Origin: Candidatus Gastranaerophilales bacterium
GTDB lineage: Bacteria > Cyanobacteriota > Vampirovibrionia > Gastranaerophilales > Gastranaerophilaceae
Length of the DNA stretch: 64,000 nt
Direction: 5' to 3'
Assembly (NCBI GenBank): GCA_947625305.1
Contig: CANQNW010000001.1
Span: forward strand, 165,282 to 229,281
A program made the translations under genes and the position numbers. Below are positions 26,396 to 35,305 of this stretch, piece by piece. The stretch's first letter is position 1, and each line of letters starts with the position of its first letter. Below the pieces are notes generated by a model. That model ran no database searches. It saw only the letters and a list, made by a program, of their open reading frames with translations, and was not told where the DNA came from.

Positions 26396-27265
26396 TTATA
26401 TTTCTTGTTCAATTGATTCAGCAGGTTTATTAACAACCACCTGAGGGAAGGGTATTTCAATTCCTTCTTTTTCAAACCGTTCTTTTACCATTTGATTAAA
26501 TTTTCTTTTTATCATCCATTGTTCATGCGGAGTTGTTTTCATTCTGCACAATATTTCAATCGAAGAATCATAAAATTCGTTCAACCCGAAAACTTCTATA
26601 TCGGAAAGTACATATTTTGAATACTCGGGCATTGACCTTAGTTCTTGCCCTAATTCTTTTAATACGTGTATTGCATGCGTTATATTTGTCTTATATGCCA
26701 CATTTATATGAAACAAAGGCATGGAAAAATCTTTTGTTTGGTTAATGATAGTATCAATCTGCCCGTTTCTTAAGAAATGAACATCGCCGTTAAAAGTTCT
26801 TATAATAATCATTGTTAGAGTAACTTTTTCAACCGTTCCCGTGGAATTATTTATTGTAACGAAATCACCAACACGAACCTGACCTGTAAGTATTATTGAA
26901 AGTCCCGTAAATAAATCTTCCACAAACTTTTTACCGCCAAAGCCGACCGCCACACCTAAAACACCTGCCGTGGCAAGTATCGGTTTCATATCTATACCGA
27001 AATTTTCCAGAATATTTGTCGTAAAAAACAGTACCAATAAAGCATCTACAAGATAAATTCCAAGCTGTCTTATTGTTGAATATTGTTTTCTTGTTTCGGG
27101 GTGAGAAATTCTTGATATTATTTTTTCAAAAAATAAATGTAATGCTTTATTTATAACTCGCATAGCGATTATAAAAAGTATAAGTTCTAATATTGATTTA
27201 CCGATTAAAAATAAATTTATCTTAGCTACATGCTGTGTTAATATTTGTTTTAAAACTGAATCCAC
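26396..27265 (-). CDS. Small-conductance mechanosensitive channel (MscS family)
   Basis: A 289-residue MscS-type channel that opens under membrane tension to protect against osmotic downshock. It has three predicted transmembrane helices, at about 17-38, 68-90 and 94-125. The pore helix shows the Gly/Ala pattern ATAGVLGVAVGFGGKKFVEDL, followed by the beta domain VRVGDFVTINNSTGTVEKVTLTMIIIRTFNGDVHFLRNG. The C-terminal alpha/beta domain is complete. It lies just upstream of trpS on the same strand (45-base gap). Confidence 0.93.
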   Translation of the reverse strand: MDSVLKQILTQHVAKINLFLIGKSILELILFIIAMRVINKALHLFFEKIISRISHPETRKQYSTIRQLGIYLVDALLVLFFTTNILENFGIDMKPILATAGVLGVAVGFGGKKFVEDLFTGLSIILTGQVRVGDFVTINNSTGTVEKVTLTMIIIRTFNGDVHFLRNGQIDTIINQTKDFSMPLFHINVAYKTNITHAIHVLKELGQELRSMPEYSKYVLSDIEVFGLNEFYDSSIEILCRMKTTPHEQWMIKRKFNQMVKERFEKEGIEIPFPQVVVNKPAESIEQEI

Positions 27266-27319
27266 GGTTTTCTCCTTTTTTATTATTTATTATTATAATT
27301 GAAAAATAAATCAATTACC

Positions 27320-27904
27320 TTAATGGAGTTTTTCGTTCCATTTGGGGTAATAATAAATAATAACCGTATCTTTAGGAGTAATTTTGGCATTTCCGCCCAA
27401 AATAAAATTAGTTAAAGACCCGACCCCCGGAATTGGTGTCAGCGCCCATTTGATAGGGTATACCATTAATGATAAATTTAATCCTTTTTTTATATAAACC
27501 CCTTTTAATTTATTTTTATCAATTCCGTTTATATTAAAATTATCAATAATTATACACCCCGGAATTCCGTTCATGCCTTTCGTATTATAGATTGCGACAT
27601 TCGCATTTACGATTGCACCTTTATTTATCAAAACTCTGTTTTTATATTTTACATTTTCTTTTACAACAAATTTTAAAGGCTGAAAATCATATATTTCATC
27701 TTTTTTAGTTGTTATTGTTTCCGTAATATTAAGTCTTATAGGGATTTTTTCGACCGATTCATAATTATAGTTTAAATTCTGCGCAGGTTTTGATAATTGA
27801 ACATCCTTTAACAATTCATCCATATATTCATCGGCAGAAATATCGGCAAAAGCAAAAGAATGAATGAAAAGAAAAGAAATTATGATATATATAATTCTAT
27901 TCAT
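27320..27904 (-). CDS. Secreted hypothetical protein
   Basis: About 194 residues, starting MNRIIYIIISFLFIHSFAFAD with a Sec signal peptide cleaved after about residue 20. The mature part is beta-rich with a C-terminal glycine/proline patch (TPIPGVGSLTNFILGG). Its ATG overlaps the end of the upstream M48-like gene, so the two are translationally coupled; the longer frame from 27943 is unlikely. I do not recognise a family. An envelope location and a role together with the M48-like protein are inferred. Confidence 0.75.
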   Translation of the reverse strand: MNRIIYIIISFLFIHSFAFADISADEYMDELLKDVQLSKPAQNLNYNYESVEKIPIRLNITETITTKKDEIYDFQPLKFVVKENVKYKNRVLINKGAIVNANVAIYNTKGMNGIPGCIIIDNFNINGIDKNKLKGVYIKKGLNLSLMVYPIKWALTPIPGVGSLTNFILGGNAKITPKDTVIIYYYPKWNEKLH

Positions 27905-28604
27905 AATCAACAGCCTTTTTTGAGCCTGATTTAACTTTATCATACAGTTTTTTCCTGTTAGCTGCCGAAGTTAAAAGAAAGTTTTGATATGCTTCATTTT
28001 GAATATATTCATTATTTTTTAAATAAATCGGATATTTTGTATAAATATATTCATAAATATTAGCTAATCTTTTAGAGGTTAAATTAGTTCTTGCAAACTT
28101 ATCATACCGTTTTTGAGGATATGACTTATTTATATATGTAATAAGCCCCAGCGGGTTAAACCCTGCATTCACCATAAAATCAACAGCTCTTTTATCAAAG
28201 AAAATCTCAAATTTTTTAGGAGCGCATTTAACCTGTACGGAAGCTACCATTCCCCTCCAAATACCTGAATATGACTCTGCGGTTTTACATATTTCCCTTG
28301 CAAGAAATGCTGCTATTTCATCATCGTTTGCTGCAAACTGCAAGGTTTTTTCATACGCTATAATCTGCCTTTTGGTAAGCCCCGGCTCTAAGTTAATCTT
28401 ACTGTTTTTACTTTCATATACAAAAATCATTCTTACATCTATTTTATTTGCATTTAAAAGCTTTAAACCTATATCGCTTACTTTATTTTGAATATATATA
28501 TCATTAATTATTTGATTTTGCGCTGTATCTATAGCTTCAGCAGGCAGCATAATTCCAAAAATAAACAACACAAATATAAATAAACTTTCAACTATCTTTT
28601 TCAT
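27897..28604 (-). CDS. Degenerate M48-like peptidase homologue, secreted
   Basis: 235 residues with an N-terminal signal (MKKIVESLFIFVLFIFGIMLPAEA). The layout follows M48 zinc peptidases: an IFVYESKNSKINLEPG strand, then NDDEIAAFLAREICK at the position of the zinc helix, then FDKRAVDFMVNAGFNPLGLITYI at the position of the EADR/Asp-containing helix, and a repeat-like tail. HExxH is replaced by REICK, and the third-ligand Glu is lost. It is therefore probably inactive. It overlaps the next secreted protein by 8 bases, suggesting a two-gene envelope unit. The M48 relationship is by eye; a profile search would settle it. Confidence 0.7.
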   Translation of the reverse strand: MKKIVESLFIFVLFIFGIMLPAEAIDTAQNQIINDIYIQNKVSDIGLKLLNANKIDVRMIFVYESKNSKINLEPGLTKRQIIAYEKTLQFAANDDEIAAFLAREICKTAESYSGIWRGMVASVQVKCAPKKFEIFFDKRAVDFMVNAGFNPLGLITYINKSYPQKRYDKFARTNLTSKRLANIYEYIYTKYPIYLKNNEYIQNEAYQNFLLTSAANRKKLYDKVKSGSKKAVDYE

Positions 28605-28660
28605 ACTTACTTCCTAACTATAAACATTATTATAAACTTTAGTAAAAATTTATTCAAAAA

Positions 28661-28687
28661 AAACGAACTGTTTTTTACAGTTCGTTT
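28661..28687 (-). terminator. Rho-independent terminator of the cupin gene
   Basis: A 10-bp stem (28661-28670 with 28678-28687, 7-base loop) followed on the minus strand by eight Ts. It lies 8 bases after the cupin stop. Confidence 0.8.
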
Positions 28688-28694
28688 CATTTTT

Positions 28695-29063
28695 TTAAAT
28701 TTTTATAAGCAGAAAAGTAGTATCCTTTAATGCTTTAACCGAATGAAGAACATCTTTTTCAAATAAGAAAATCTGACCTTTTTTAATTTTGTATTTTTTA
28801 TTATCGTTATCTTCTTCATAAGGTAAGTCGCATCCGCATGCCTGACAAGCGCAATTATCATTGACAGGGAAGTTAATTTCCAGTTCACCGTCTGTTATAT
28901 AAATACAAACATTAGTATGCGCCATATGCGGTTCAAGCATTTGATTTTTCTTTAAAGCAACCAGTTTTAAATGCGCACCGTTATTTTCCAATAAGTCAAC
29001 AATTCCTCTTTCGGATTCTTTTAAATTAATTAAATCATCTATTTCAAGTGTTTTATAAAGCAT
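28695..29063 (-). CDS. Cupin-domain protein with Cys-rich insert
   Basis: 122 residues, a single cupin barrel. LVALKKNQMLEPHMAHTNVCIYITDGELEI is cupin motif 1 and KKGQIFLFEKDVLHSVKAL is motif 2. Between them is a cysteine-rich insert (DNCACQACGCDLPYEED, pattern CxCxxCxC) which is not typical of the fold and could bind metal. No enzyme class can be assigned. AGGAG-type ribosome site upstream; own terminator downstream, so it is a monocistronic unit. Confidence 0.85.
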   Translation of the reverse strand: MLYKTLEIDDLINLKESERGIVDLLENNGAHLKLVALKKNQMLEPHMAHTNVCIYITDGELEINFPVNDNCACQACGCDLPYEEDNDNKKYKIKKGQIFLFEKDVLHSVKALKDTTFLLIKI

Positions 29064-29150
29064 AAAATCTCCTTTCTGCTTTACAGTTTAAATTAAATCA
29101 GAAAGCCTTATATCCCCGATATGAATATTTTTATAGAATAATATTAGGGC

Positions 29151-29180
29151 TTGAAAAATAAATTTTCGTATATGTATAAT
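29151..29180 (+). promoter_or_regulatory. Sigma-70 type promoter of the tandem membrane-protein pair
   Basis: TTGAAA (29151-29156), an 18-base spacer, then a perfect TATAAT (29175-29180), about 20 bases before the ATG at 29200. Confidence 0.6.
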
Positions 29181-29199
29181 AAACCAAAGAGAATCGGCT

Positions 29200-30693
29200 A
29201 TGGAAGAATTTTTTAAAAATAATAACTATAAATTGTTAATATGTTTATTTATATTAATATCAATAGTTCATGTTATATATGCAACCGTAACAATGCGAGG
29301 TATGTACGCAGACGGTGCTTTTTATATGCTTGACCAATTAAACAGCTATTCGGATAACATATTTAAGATATCTCAAGATACACTCCATCCAAGATTTTGT
29401 ATTATGTTCTTGCTGGATTTTCCTTCAATGATTGCTTATAAGTTTTTATTTATACATAATAAAACTGCATTAATGATGATTTTTTCCTGTGCAATGTTTT
29501 TATTCCCTTTATTGGCGCTACTATGGAATTTTCAACTTTCTAAAAAAACTCAAAGACTTGATATCTTCTTTTGGTCTTTATTTTCTTATTCACTAATTAT
29601 AATTACTTTTTCTATTTTCTCGGTTGTTGAATGTATTCTGGGAAGTATGCTCCATTTTATACTTTGGAATTATTTGGCGGGAAAAATTAATTATTCAAAA
29701 AAAGATATTGCATTAATTATTTTCCTTGTTGTTGTTATGTTCGGAACATATGAATATGTTATTTACTTAGGAGTTATTTTCTTTATTGCCGCTTTAATGT
29801 ATGCAAAAAGAGAAGAAAACATAAAAAATAAAATTGTAAAATTAAGTATTGGAATAGGCTCACTTTGTGCATCTTTATTTAATTTAATTTATGCTTTAAA
29901 AGCACCCGAAGAACATAATGAAACTATCAGATTTTTTACCGAAGGTTTTAATGTTATTCCTCATATAATAAATTTAAATTTTTCATTAAGTTTAATTACT
30001 CTGATAATACTGTCAATATTAATATTCCATAAAAAAGCAGCAGGAACAAAAACATTAATAATTTTTGCATTAATATATATACTCAATTTTATAAGATTAA
30101 TACTAACAAGCCAAACATCTGTAGCACCGATATTGGAACAGCATTTAAGAATAATTCCTTGTTTTAGCCTTCCGATAATATTTATGGTTATTTGTTTATT
30201 TGATTTTTTCAAAAAAGAACAAAATTATACAAAATTAACAAATTATATTTGTGTAGTATTATTATGCGGAATATTTCAAACAGCTTGGCAATTAATTGAT
30301 ACATACTACTGGGATAAAAATATCCAATATATGAAATCAGAACTTAATAATTGTCAGGATTTACTTTATGTTCCCTCTGAACACGAAGAAATTTCAAGTT
30401 TCTTTAATCATGATTTAAGAAGATACATAGGCTGGTATTGTTTTTATCCCGCATTAAGTATCCTATTCTCAGATAGTTATGAACAAAAAACTCTGCTGGT
30501 AAATTACAAAAAAAGCACTATGCCGGTAAAAGAACTTTTCAGGTATTTTTTACATGTTCCTCAAAATAGTGATAATAAAATAGCTATCCCTTTCGGCTTA
30601 TTTAATATAAAAAATAAATTTTGGGATTTGACCAAATGTGCTGAGGCACTCCAAAAGTATTATGAAACAAATAATGTAGAGAGTATGTTATGA
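29200..30693 (+). CDS. Polytopic membrane protein, copy 1 (possible GT-C glycosyltransferase)
   Basis: 497 residues with about ten or eleven transmembrane helices from residue 10 to about 370, and a soluble C-terminus. The first extracytoplasmic loop carries TVTMRGMYADGAFYMLDQL; an Asp in this first loop is common in GT-C sugar or lipid transferases, but no family signature is certain. It overlaps the next gene (ATGA, 4 bases), which is a near copy. The middle, about residues 90-350, is identical between the two at DNA level, while the N-terminal 85 and C-terminal 100 residues differ. Substrate unknown. Confidence 0.8.
   Translation: MEEFFKNNNYKLLICLFILISIVHVIYATVTMRGMYADGAFYMLDQLNSYSDNIFKISQDTLHPRFCIMFLLDFPSMIAYKFLFIHNKTALMMIFSCAMFLFPLLALLWNFQLSKKTQRLDIFFWSLFSYSLIIITFSIFSVVECILGSMLHFILWNYLAGKINYSKKDIALIIFLVVVMFGTYEYVIYLGVIFFIAALMYAKREENIKNKIVKLSIGIGSLCASLFNLIYALKAPEEHNETIRFFTEGFNVIPHIINLNFSLSLITLIILSILIFHKKAAGTKTLIIFALIYILNFIRLILTSQTSVAPILEQHLRIIPCFSLPIIFMVICLFDFFKKEQNYTKLTNYICVVLLCGIFQTAWQLIDTYYWDKNIQYMKSELNNCQDLLYVPSEHEEISSFFNHDLRRYIGWYCFYPALSILFSDSYEQKTLLVNYKKSTMPVKELFRYFLHVPQNSDNKIAIPFGLFNIKNKFWDLTKCAEALQKYYETNNVESML
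29466..30252 (+). repeat. Near-identical duplicated segment, copy 1
   Basis: 787 bp with no difference by eye from 30956-31742 (offset 1490). Upstream and downstream bases diverge, and similarity with scattered mismatches continues to about 30395. Recent gene conversion or duplication is implied. Confidence 0.85.
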
Positions 30694-32201
30694 ATGAATT
30701 TTTAAAAAACAAACAATGTAAATTTCTAATTATTATATTTATATTAGTGTCGTTACTTCACATCATATATGCAACCGTAACAATGCGAGGTATGTATGAA
30801 GACGGTGCTTTTTATATGCTTGACCAATTAAACAGCTATTCAAACGGTGTATTTAAAATTTCATCAGATTATTCTCATCCGAGATTTTGTATAATGGCAT
30901 TATTAGAATTACCTTCAATATTTTCTTACTATATTTTGTTCATACATAATAAATATGCATTAATGATGATTTTTTCCTGTGCAATGTTTTTATTCCCTTT
31001 ATTGGCGCTACTATGGAATTTTCAACTTTCTAAAAAAACTCAAAGACTTGATATCTTCTTTTGGTCTTTATTTTCTTATTCACTAATTATAATTACTTTT
31101 TCTATTTTCTCGGTTGTTGAATGTATTCTGGGAAGTATGCTCCATTTTATACTTTGGAATTATTTGGCGGGAAAAATTAATTATTCAAAAAAAGATATTG
31201 CATTAATTATTTTCCTTGTTGTTGTTATGTTCGGAACATATGAATATGTTATTTACTTAGGAGTTATTTTCTTTATTGCCGCTTTAATGTATGCAAAAAG
31301 AGAAGAAAACATAAAAAATAAAATTGTAAAATTAAGTATTGGAATAGGCTCACTTTGTGCATCTTTATTTAATTTAATTTATGCTTTAAAAGCACCCGAA
31401 GAACATAATGAAACTATCAGATTTTTTACCGAAGGTTTTAATGTTATTCCTCATATAATAAATTTAAATTTTTCATTAAGTTTAATTACTCTGATAATAC
31501 TGTCAATATTAATATTCCATAAAAAAGCAGCAGGAACAAAAACATTAATAATTTTTGCATTAATATATATACTCAATTTTATAAGATTAATACTAACAAG
31601 CCAAACATCTGTAGCACCGATATTGGAACAGCATTTAAGAATAATTCCTTGTTTTAGCCTTCCGATAATATTTATGGTTATTTGTTTATTTGATTTTTTC
31701 AAAAAAGAACAAAATTATACAAAATTAACAAATTATATTTGTATAGTATTATTATGCGGAATATTTCAAACAGCTTGGCAATTAATTGATACATACTACT
31801 GGGATAAAAATATTCAATATATGAAGTCTGAACTTAATAATTGTCAGGATTTACTTTATGTTCCCTCCGAACACGAAGAAATTTCAAGTTTTCAAAATAA
31901 AGATTTAAGAAGGTACATCTGGCACGGGTTTTATAGTACAACAAGTATTTTATTTTCAGACAGCTATGAACAAAAAACTCTGCTTTTACATTATGAAAAC
32001 AGTATTGAAAACGGACATGAACCTTTTAGAGATTTTTTACATATGCCCAAAACCAGAGATGATATAATAGCTATGCCCTTAGGATTATTTAGTATTAAAA
32101 ATAAGTTCTGGGATTTGACCAAATGTGCTGAGGCACTAAGAAAATATGATGAAGCACATAATATTGAAAGTAAATTTTACAAATCTGTTTTTAATGAATA
32201 A
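30690..32201 (+). CDS. Polytopic membrane protein, copy 2 (possible GT-C glycosyltransferase)
   Basis: 503 residues, paralogue of the preceding gene, overlapping its stop by 4 bases. It has the same topology and first-loop motif (TVTMRGMYEDGAFYMLDQL). The core is identical to copy 1 at DNA level, with V-to-I as the first difference (CVVLL/CIVLL). The C-terminal domain diverges (IENGHEPFRDFLHMPKTRDD versus STMPVKELFRYFLHVPQNSDN). Co-transcription is certain from the overlap. Function is unknown; paired copies could form a heteromer or have different acceptors. Confidence 0.8.
   Translation: MNEFLKNKQCKFLIIIFILVSLLHIIYATVTMRGMYEDGAFYMLDQLNSYSNGVFKISSDYSHPRFCIMALLELPSIFSYYILFIHNKYALMMIFSCAMFLFPLLALLWNFQLSKKTQRLDIFFWSLFSYSLIIITFSIFSVVECILGSMLHFILWNYLAGKINYSKKDIALIIFLVVVMFGTYEYVIYLGVIFFIAALMYAKREENIKNKIVKLSIGIGSLCASLFNLIYALKAPEEHNETIRFFTEGFNVIPHIINLNFSLSLITLIILSILIFHKKAAGTKTLIIFALIYILNFIRLILTSQTSVAPILEQHLRIIPCFSLPIIFMVICLFDFFKKEQNYTKLTNYICIVLLCGIFQTAWQLIDTYYWDKNIQYMKSELNNCQDLLYVPSEHEEISSFQNKDLRRYIWHGFYSTTSILFSDSYEQKTLLLHYENSIENGHEPFRDFLHMPKTRDDIIAMPLGLFSIKNKFWDLTKCAEALRKYDEAHNIESKFYKSVFNE
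30956..31742 (+). repeat. Near-identical duplicated segment, copy 2
   Basis: Second copy of the 787-bp segment at 29466-30252. Confidence 0.85.
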
Positions 32202-32253
32202 TCAAAATAAATTTTCAAACAGCAGATAAATAAAAATCTGCTATAATAAAAGA

Positions 32254-33615
32254 ATGAAGGAAACAGTAAAAAATATATTAGAAAAATATATAAATATAAG
32301 CTGTGAAACAACTTTAATAGTAGGTTTTTCAGGCGGATGGGATTCCATGTGTCTTTTAGACATAATGAATAAATTATCCCGTGAGTACGGATTTTTACTT
32401 GTTGCAGCCCATTTAAACCATAATTGGCGAGGAAAGGAATCCGAGGCTGAAAAAGAAAGATGTCTTGCCTTTTGCGAAGAAAATGATATTACTTTTATTT
32501 CAGACACCTTGCCCGATAATGTAAAGGCATCAGAACTTGTGGCAAGGGAAATGCGGTATGATTTTTTTAAACGATGTGCCGAAGAATTTGAAGCAGATGC
32601 AATATTAACCGCTCATACAAAAAGCGATAATGCCGAAACCATTTTATATCGTATTATTAAAGGGACAGGATTAAACGGACTTGAAGGTATTAAAGAAATA
32701 AGAGATTTAGGCGGATTTAAAGTAATAAGACCGATTTTAAATTTTTCACGAAAAGAAATTGAAGAATACTGCATTAAAAATGAACTGTACCCGAATAACG
32801 ATACAAGCAACAGTAATACAAAATACGCAAGAAATAATATAAGGCATAACATAATGCCTGCAATTAAAATAATAAACCCAAATATTGAGAACTCTTTAAT
32901 AACACTTGCAGATATTGCCGCAGGCAATAATAAAGTTATTAATGAACTTATGGCAAATATTGAAAAGCAAATTACAATAGGCGATAAATGGCTTACACAA
33001 AACTTTTTAATTTTAAATTCGGCAATAAAACAGCATTTTGTATATAAACTCCTGGTAAAAAATGAACTTGAACCCAGTTTCACAAAAATTCAGGAAATTA
33101 TAAATTTTATAGTTGAAAATCAAAAATCCAAAACAGGTAAAACCCTTTCCGTTACAAATGATTTATGGCTTTTTGTATCTCATAAATATACATATTTTGT
33201 TCACTCGGATAATTACAAAAAAATTGAAGAAGAAATAATCATAACTGCCCCGGGAGAATATGTATTAAACGGTATTTATAAATTTACCATAAAAAAAAAT
33301 AAAGAAATGCCTGAAAAATTTCCAAAGGCAAATGTCCCTATGGCATATATAGATTTGCCTGCGCCTGAATTTCCTTTAATCTTAAGAACAAGAAGAAACG
33401 GTGATATAATTCAGCCTTTTGGTATGCAGGGAAAAATGAAGCTGAAAAAATATTTTATAAATAAAAATATACCAGAACACGACAGAGATAAAATAATATT
33501 GCTGTGCAAAGATAAAGAGGTAATGTGGGCAATAGAAACGGGATTAAGCGAAAAACTTCGCTCAAATGGAATCCCTGCCTATAAACTCACTATGGAGATA
33601 ATTAAAAATGACTGA
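32254..33615 (+). CDS. tilS: tRNA(Ile)-lysidine synthase
   Basis: A 453-residue TilS that puts lysidine on C34 of tRNA-Ile(CAU), changing its codon reading from AUG to AUA. The PP-loop is VGFSGGWDSMCLL, where the usual SGGxDS Val/Leu is Trp. LVAAHLNHNWRGKESEAE and the KLKKYFINKNIPEHDRDKI-type C-terminal domain support TilS. It is followed by hpt with an 8-base overlap, the same pairing as in Bacillus. A TATAAT at 32242-32247 sits exactly where transcription would begin at the ATG, so the mRNA may be leaderless. Confidence 0.93.
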   Translation: MKETVKNILEKYINISCETTLIVGFSGGWDSMCLLDIMNKLSREYGFLLVAAHLNHNWRGKESEAEKERCLAFCEENDITFISDTLPDNVKASELVAREMRYDFFKRCAEEFEADAILTAHTKSDNAETILYRIIKGTGLNGLEGIKEIRDLGGFKVIRPILNFSRKEIEEYCIKNELYPNNDTSNSNTKYARNNIRHNIMPAIKIINPNIENSLITLADIAAGNNKVINELMANIEKQITIGDKWLTQNFLILNSAIKQHFVYKLLVKNELEPSFTKIQEIINFIVENQKSKTGKTLSVTNDLWLFVSHKYTYFVHSDNYKKIEEEIIITAPGEYVLNGIYKFTIKKNKEMPEKFPKANVPMAYIDLPAPEFPLILRTRRNGDIIQPFGMQGKMKLKKYFINKNIPEHDRDKIILLCKDKEVMWAIETGLSEKLRSNGIPAYKLTMEIIKND

Positions 33616-34153
33616 ATTGGATAAAGATATAAACAATTTAAAAATATTAATTTCCGAAAATGATATTAAAAATAAACTAAAAGAGCTGGCAGAAAAAATC
33701 GAAAAAGAATATCCTATAGATGAAGAATTATATGTAATCTGCGTTTTAAAGGGGTCTGTTATCTTCTGCTCTGATTTGGTTAAACATTTAAAACATCTTG
33801 TTAAAATGGAATTTATAAGGATATCAAGCTACGGGAATGAAACTAAATCCTCGCATAATCTGCAGGCAATAGATTTAACTCTTCCAAATCTTGAAAATAA
33901 AAATGTTTTAATAGTGGAAGATATAATAGACACGGGACTTACCGCCAAATTTTTAACTGATTTATTTAAAATTAAACACCATCCGAAAAAATTAATGTTT
34001 GTATCCTTGTTAAACAAAAAATGCGCAAGACAAACGGATATAGAACCCGATTTATACGGATTTGAAATTGATGATAAATTTGTGGTCGGGTTTGGTTTGG
34101 ATTACAAAGGTTACTTTAGAAATCTGCCGTATATTGCATATTTCCCCGAATAA
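33608..34153 (+). CDS. hpt: Hypoxanthine phosphoribosyltransferase
   Basis: A 181-residue purine salvage enzyme making IMP or GMP from hypoxanthine or guanine plus PRPP. LYVICVLKGSVIFCSDLVKHL is the PPi loop region, ISSYGNETKSSHN the flexible loop, and VLIVEDIIDTGLTAKFL the PRPP-binding motif. DDKFVVGFGLDYKGYFRNLPYI closes the fold. It overlaps tilS by 8 bases. The usual third gene, ftsH, is missing; a small convergent gene follows immediately. Confidence 0.96.
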   Translation: MTELDKDINNLKILISENDIKNKLKELAEKIEKEYPIDEELYVICVLKGSVIFCSDLVKHLKHLVKMEFIRISSYGNETKSSHNLQAIDLTLPNLENKNVLIVEDIIDTGLTAKFLTDLFKIKHHPKKLMFVSLLNKKCARQTDIEPDLYGFEIDDKFVVGFGLDYKGYFRNLPYIAYFPE

Positions 34154-34336
34154 TCACAATAACCTTTCGCTGTTAAAAATAATTTTAAACTGGGATAATA
34201 TAAAATCTTTACGTTTATCAATAAGTTTTTTATTATTTTTAAGCTTTTTTATACTTGTATCATAAAAAAGCACACTTTTGGAATATGCATTTTTAAGATA
34301 CTGAATATCTAATTCAAGTTCTTTAGTTTTTTCCAT
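34154..34336 (-). CDS. Small helical hypothetical protein
   Basis: 60 residues, mostly helical and charged (KTKELELDIQYLKNAYSKSVLFYDTSIKKLKNNKKLIDKRK), likely a short coiled coil. An AAGG ribosome site with 5-base spacing supports translation. It is convergent with hpt, sharing no bases. No homologue recognised. Confidence 0.5.
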   Translation of the reverse strand: MEKTKELELDIQYLKNAYSKSVLFYDTSIKKLKNNKKLIDKRKDFILSQFKIIFNSERLL

Positions 34337-34425
34337 AAATACCTTATTACTTACTATAAATATAAAGTAATTTCTTGTTTTTTTATTGCCAAGAAAAAAA
34401 ATATTGTTACAAAAAATAAAATTAT

Positions 34426-35256
34426 TTATTGTTCTTCAACATTTTCCATTGCAACATTTTTTAATTTTTTTTCAATTTTCCTGTTCCAGGGTAAATCTTG
34501 CCTAAAGACATATTCATAACCTGTAACTTCCCCTTTAGAAAAGGTTTGAAGCTGCTCATCACAAAGCTGTTCAAATTCTTTTTGGATTTTCTGGGTAAAT
34601 TCATGTCTGTCTAATTTAGAAGTTTCTGCAGTAAGAATAATTGGTTCACCTACTTCAGCAAGACATTCGGGTCTGTCTTCACGCAAAAAGGTATAGTTTA
34701 CCGCAAGCGGAATAAGATTAACTCCACCGTACTTTTTAGCAACATTTTGAGCAACATAAACAAGCCCTGTTTGAAATTCAATAGGTCTATAGTTTGGAGG
34801 TCTTACTATTCCCTGCGGAAAAATCCATAAAGCCATATTAGGGTCATGTAAGTCATCCACAATATATTTTAAAGATTTAATTGCCTCTTGTGCAGAAGCT
34901 TTATTGACAGGAAATGCTCCGATAAATGAAAACAAAGGAAATCTGTTCATTTCTTCAATCATCATTCTGGGAATAACTTTAAAAGAACGGCGCATAAGGT
35001 TATAGCCTACTATTCCGTCCCACCAATTCATATGAGGCGCATAAATTATTGAAGGATAATTTTTATTTCTTCTTTCCTTAAAAGCTTCAAGATTTTTAAT
35101 TCTGAGCGCATAAAATCTGTGGCTTAGCATTCTAAAGAATACTCTATCGGCAAGCCATGTCCAAAAAGCAAAATTATGAGCTTTTCTGAATTTTTCTTTT
35201 CTGTTTCTAAGCCTTGTTGGAGGTATATCCGAATATAATTTTTCTGTCTTTTGCAT
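34426..35256 (-). CDS. 1-acyl-glycerol-3-phosphate acyltransferase family (PlsC-like)
   Basis: 276 residues. The acyltransferase block I is IIYAPHMNWWDGIV (H-x4-D), and block III is MALWIFPQGIVRPP (in place of EGTR). LIPLAVNYTFLREDRPECLAEVGEPI resembles block IV. The substrate is probably lysophosphatidate or a lipid A-like acceptor. No signal peptide; membrane-associated through a hydrophobic stretch near the motif. It lies 49 bases downstream of the MgtC-like gene, same strand. Confidence 0.85.
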   Translation of the reverse strand: MQKTEKLYSDIPPTRLRNRKEKFRKAHNFAFWTWLADRVFFRMLSHRFYALRIKNLEAFKERRNKNYPSIIYAPHMNWWDGIVGYNLMRRSFKVIPRMMIEEMNRFPLFSFIGAFPVNKASAQEAIKSLKYIVDDLHDPNMALWIFPQGIVRPPNYRPIEFQTGLVYVAQNVAKKYGGVNLIPLAVNYTFLREDRPECLAEVGEPIILTAETSKLDRHEFTQKIQKEFEQLCDEQLQTFSKGEVTGYEYVFRQDLPWNRKIEKKLKNVAMENVEEQ

Positions 35257-35305
35257 ACTTCTTTAAACCATAATAATTATATCATTTTTTCTAAACTAAA
35301 GACAA

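Noticed and set aside
32221..32242. Hairpin AGCAGAT / ATCTGCT before tilS as terminator of the membrane-protein pair
   Set aside because: It is followed by ATAATAAA rather than a T run, and it overlaps a -10-like box. It is unlikely to terminate.
34242..34270. Inverted repeat GCTTTTTTAT / ATAAAAAAGC inside the small gene at 34154-34336
   Set aside because: No T run follows on either strand, and it lies in a coding frame with a ribosome site, so it is not a terminator.
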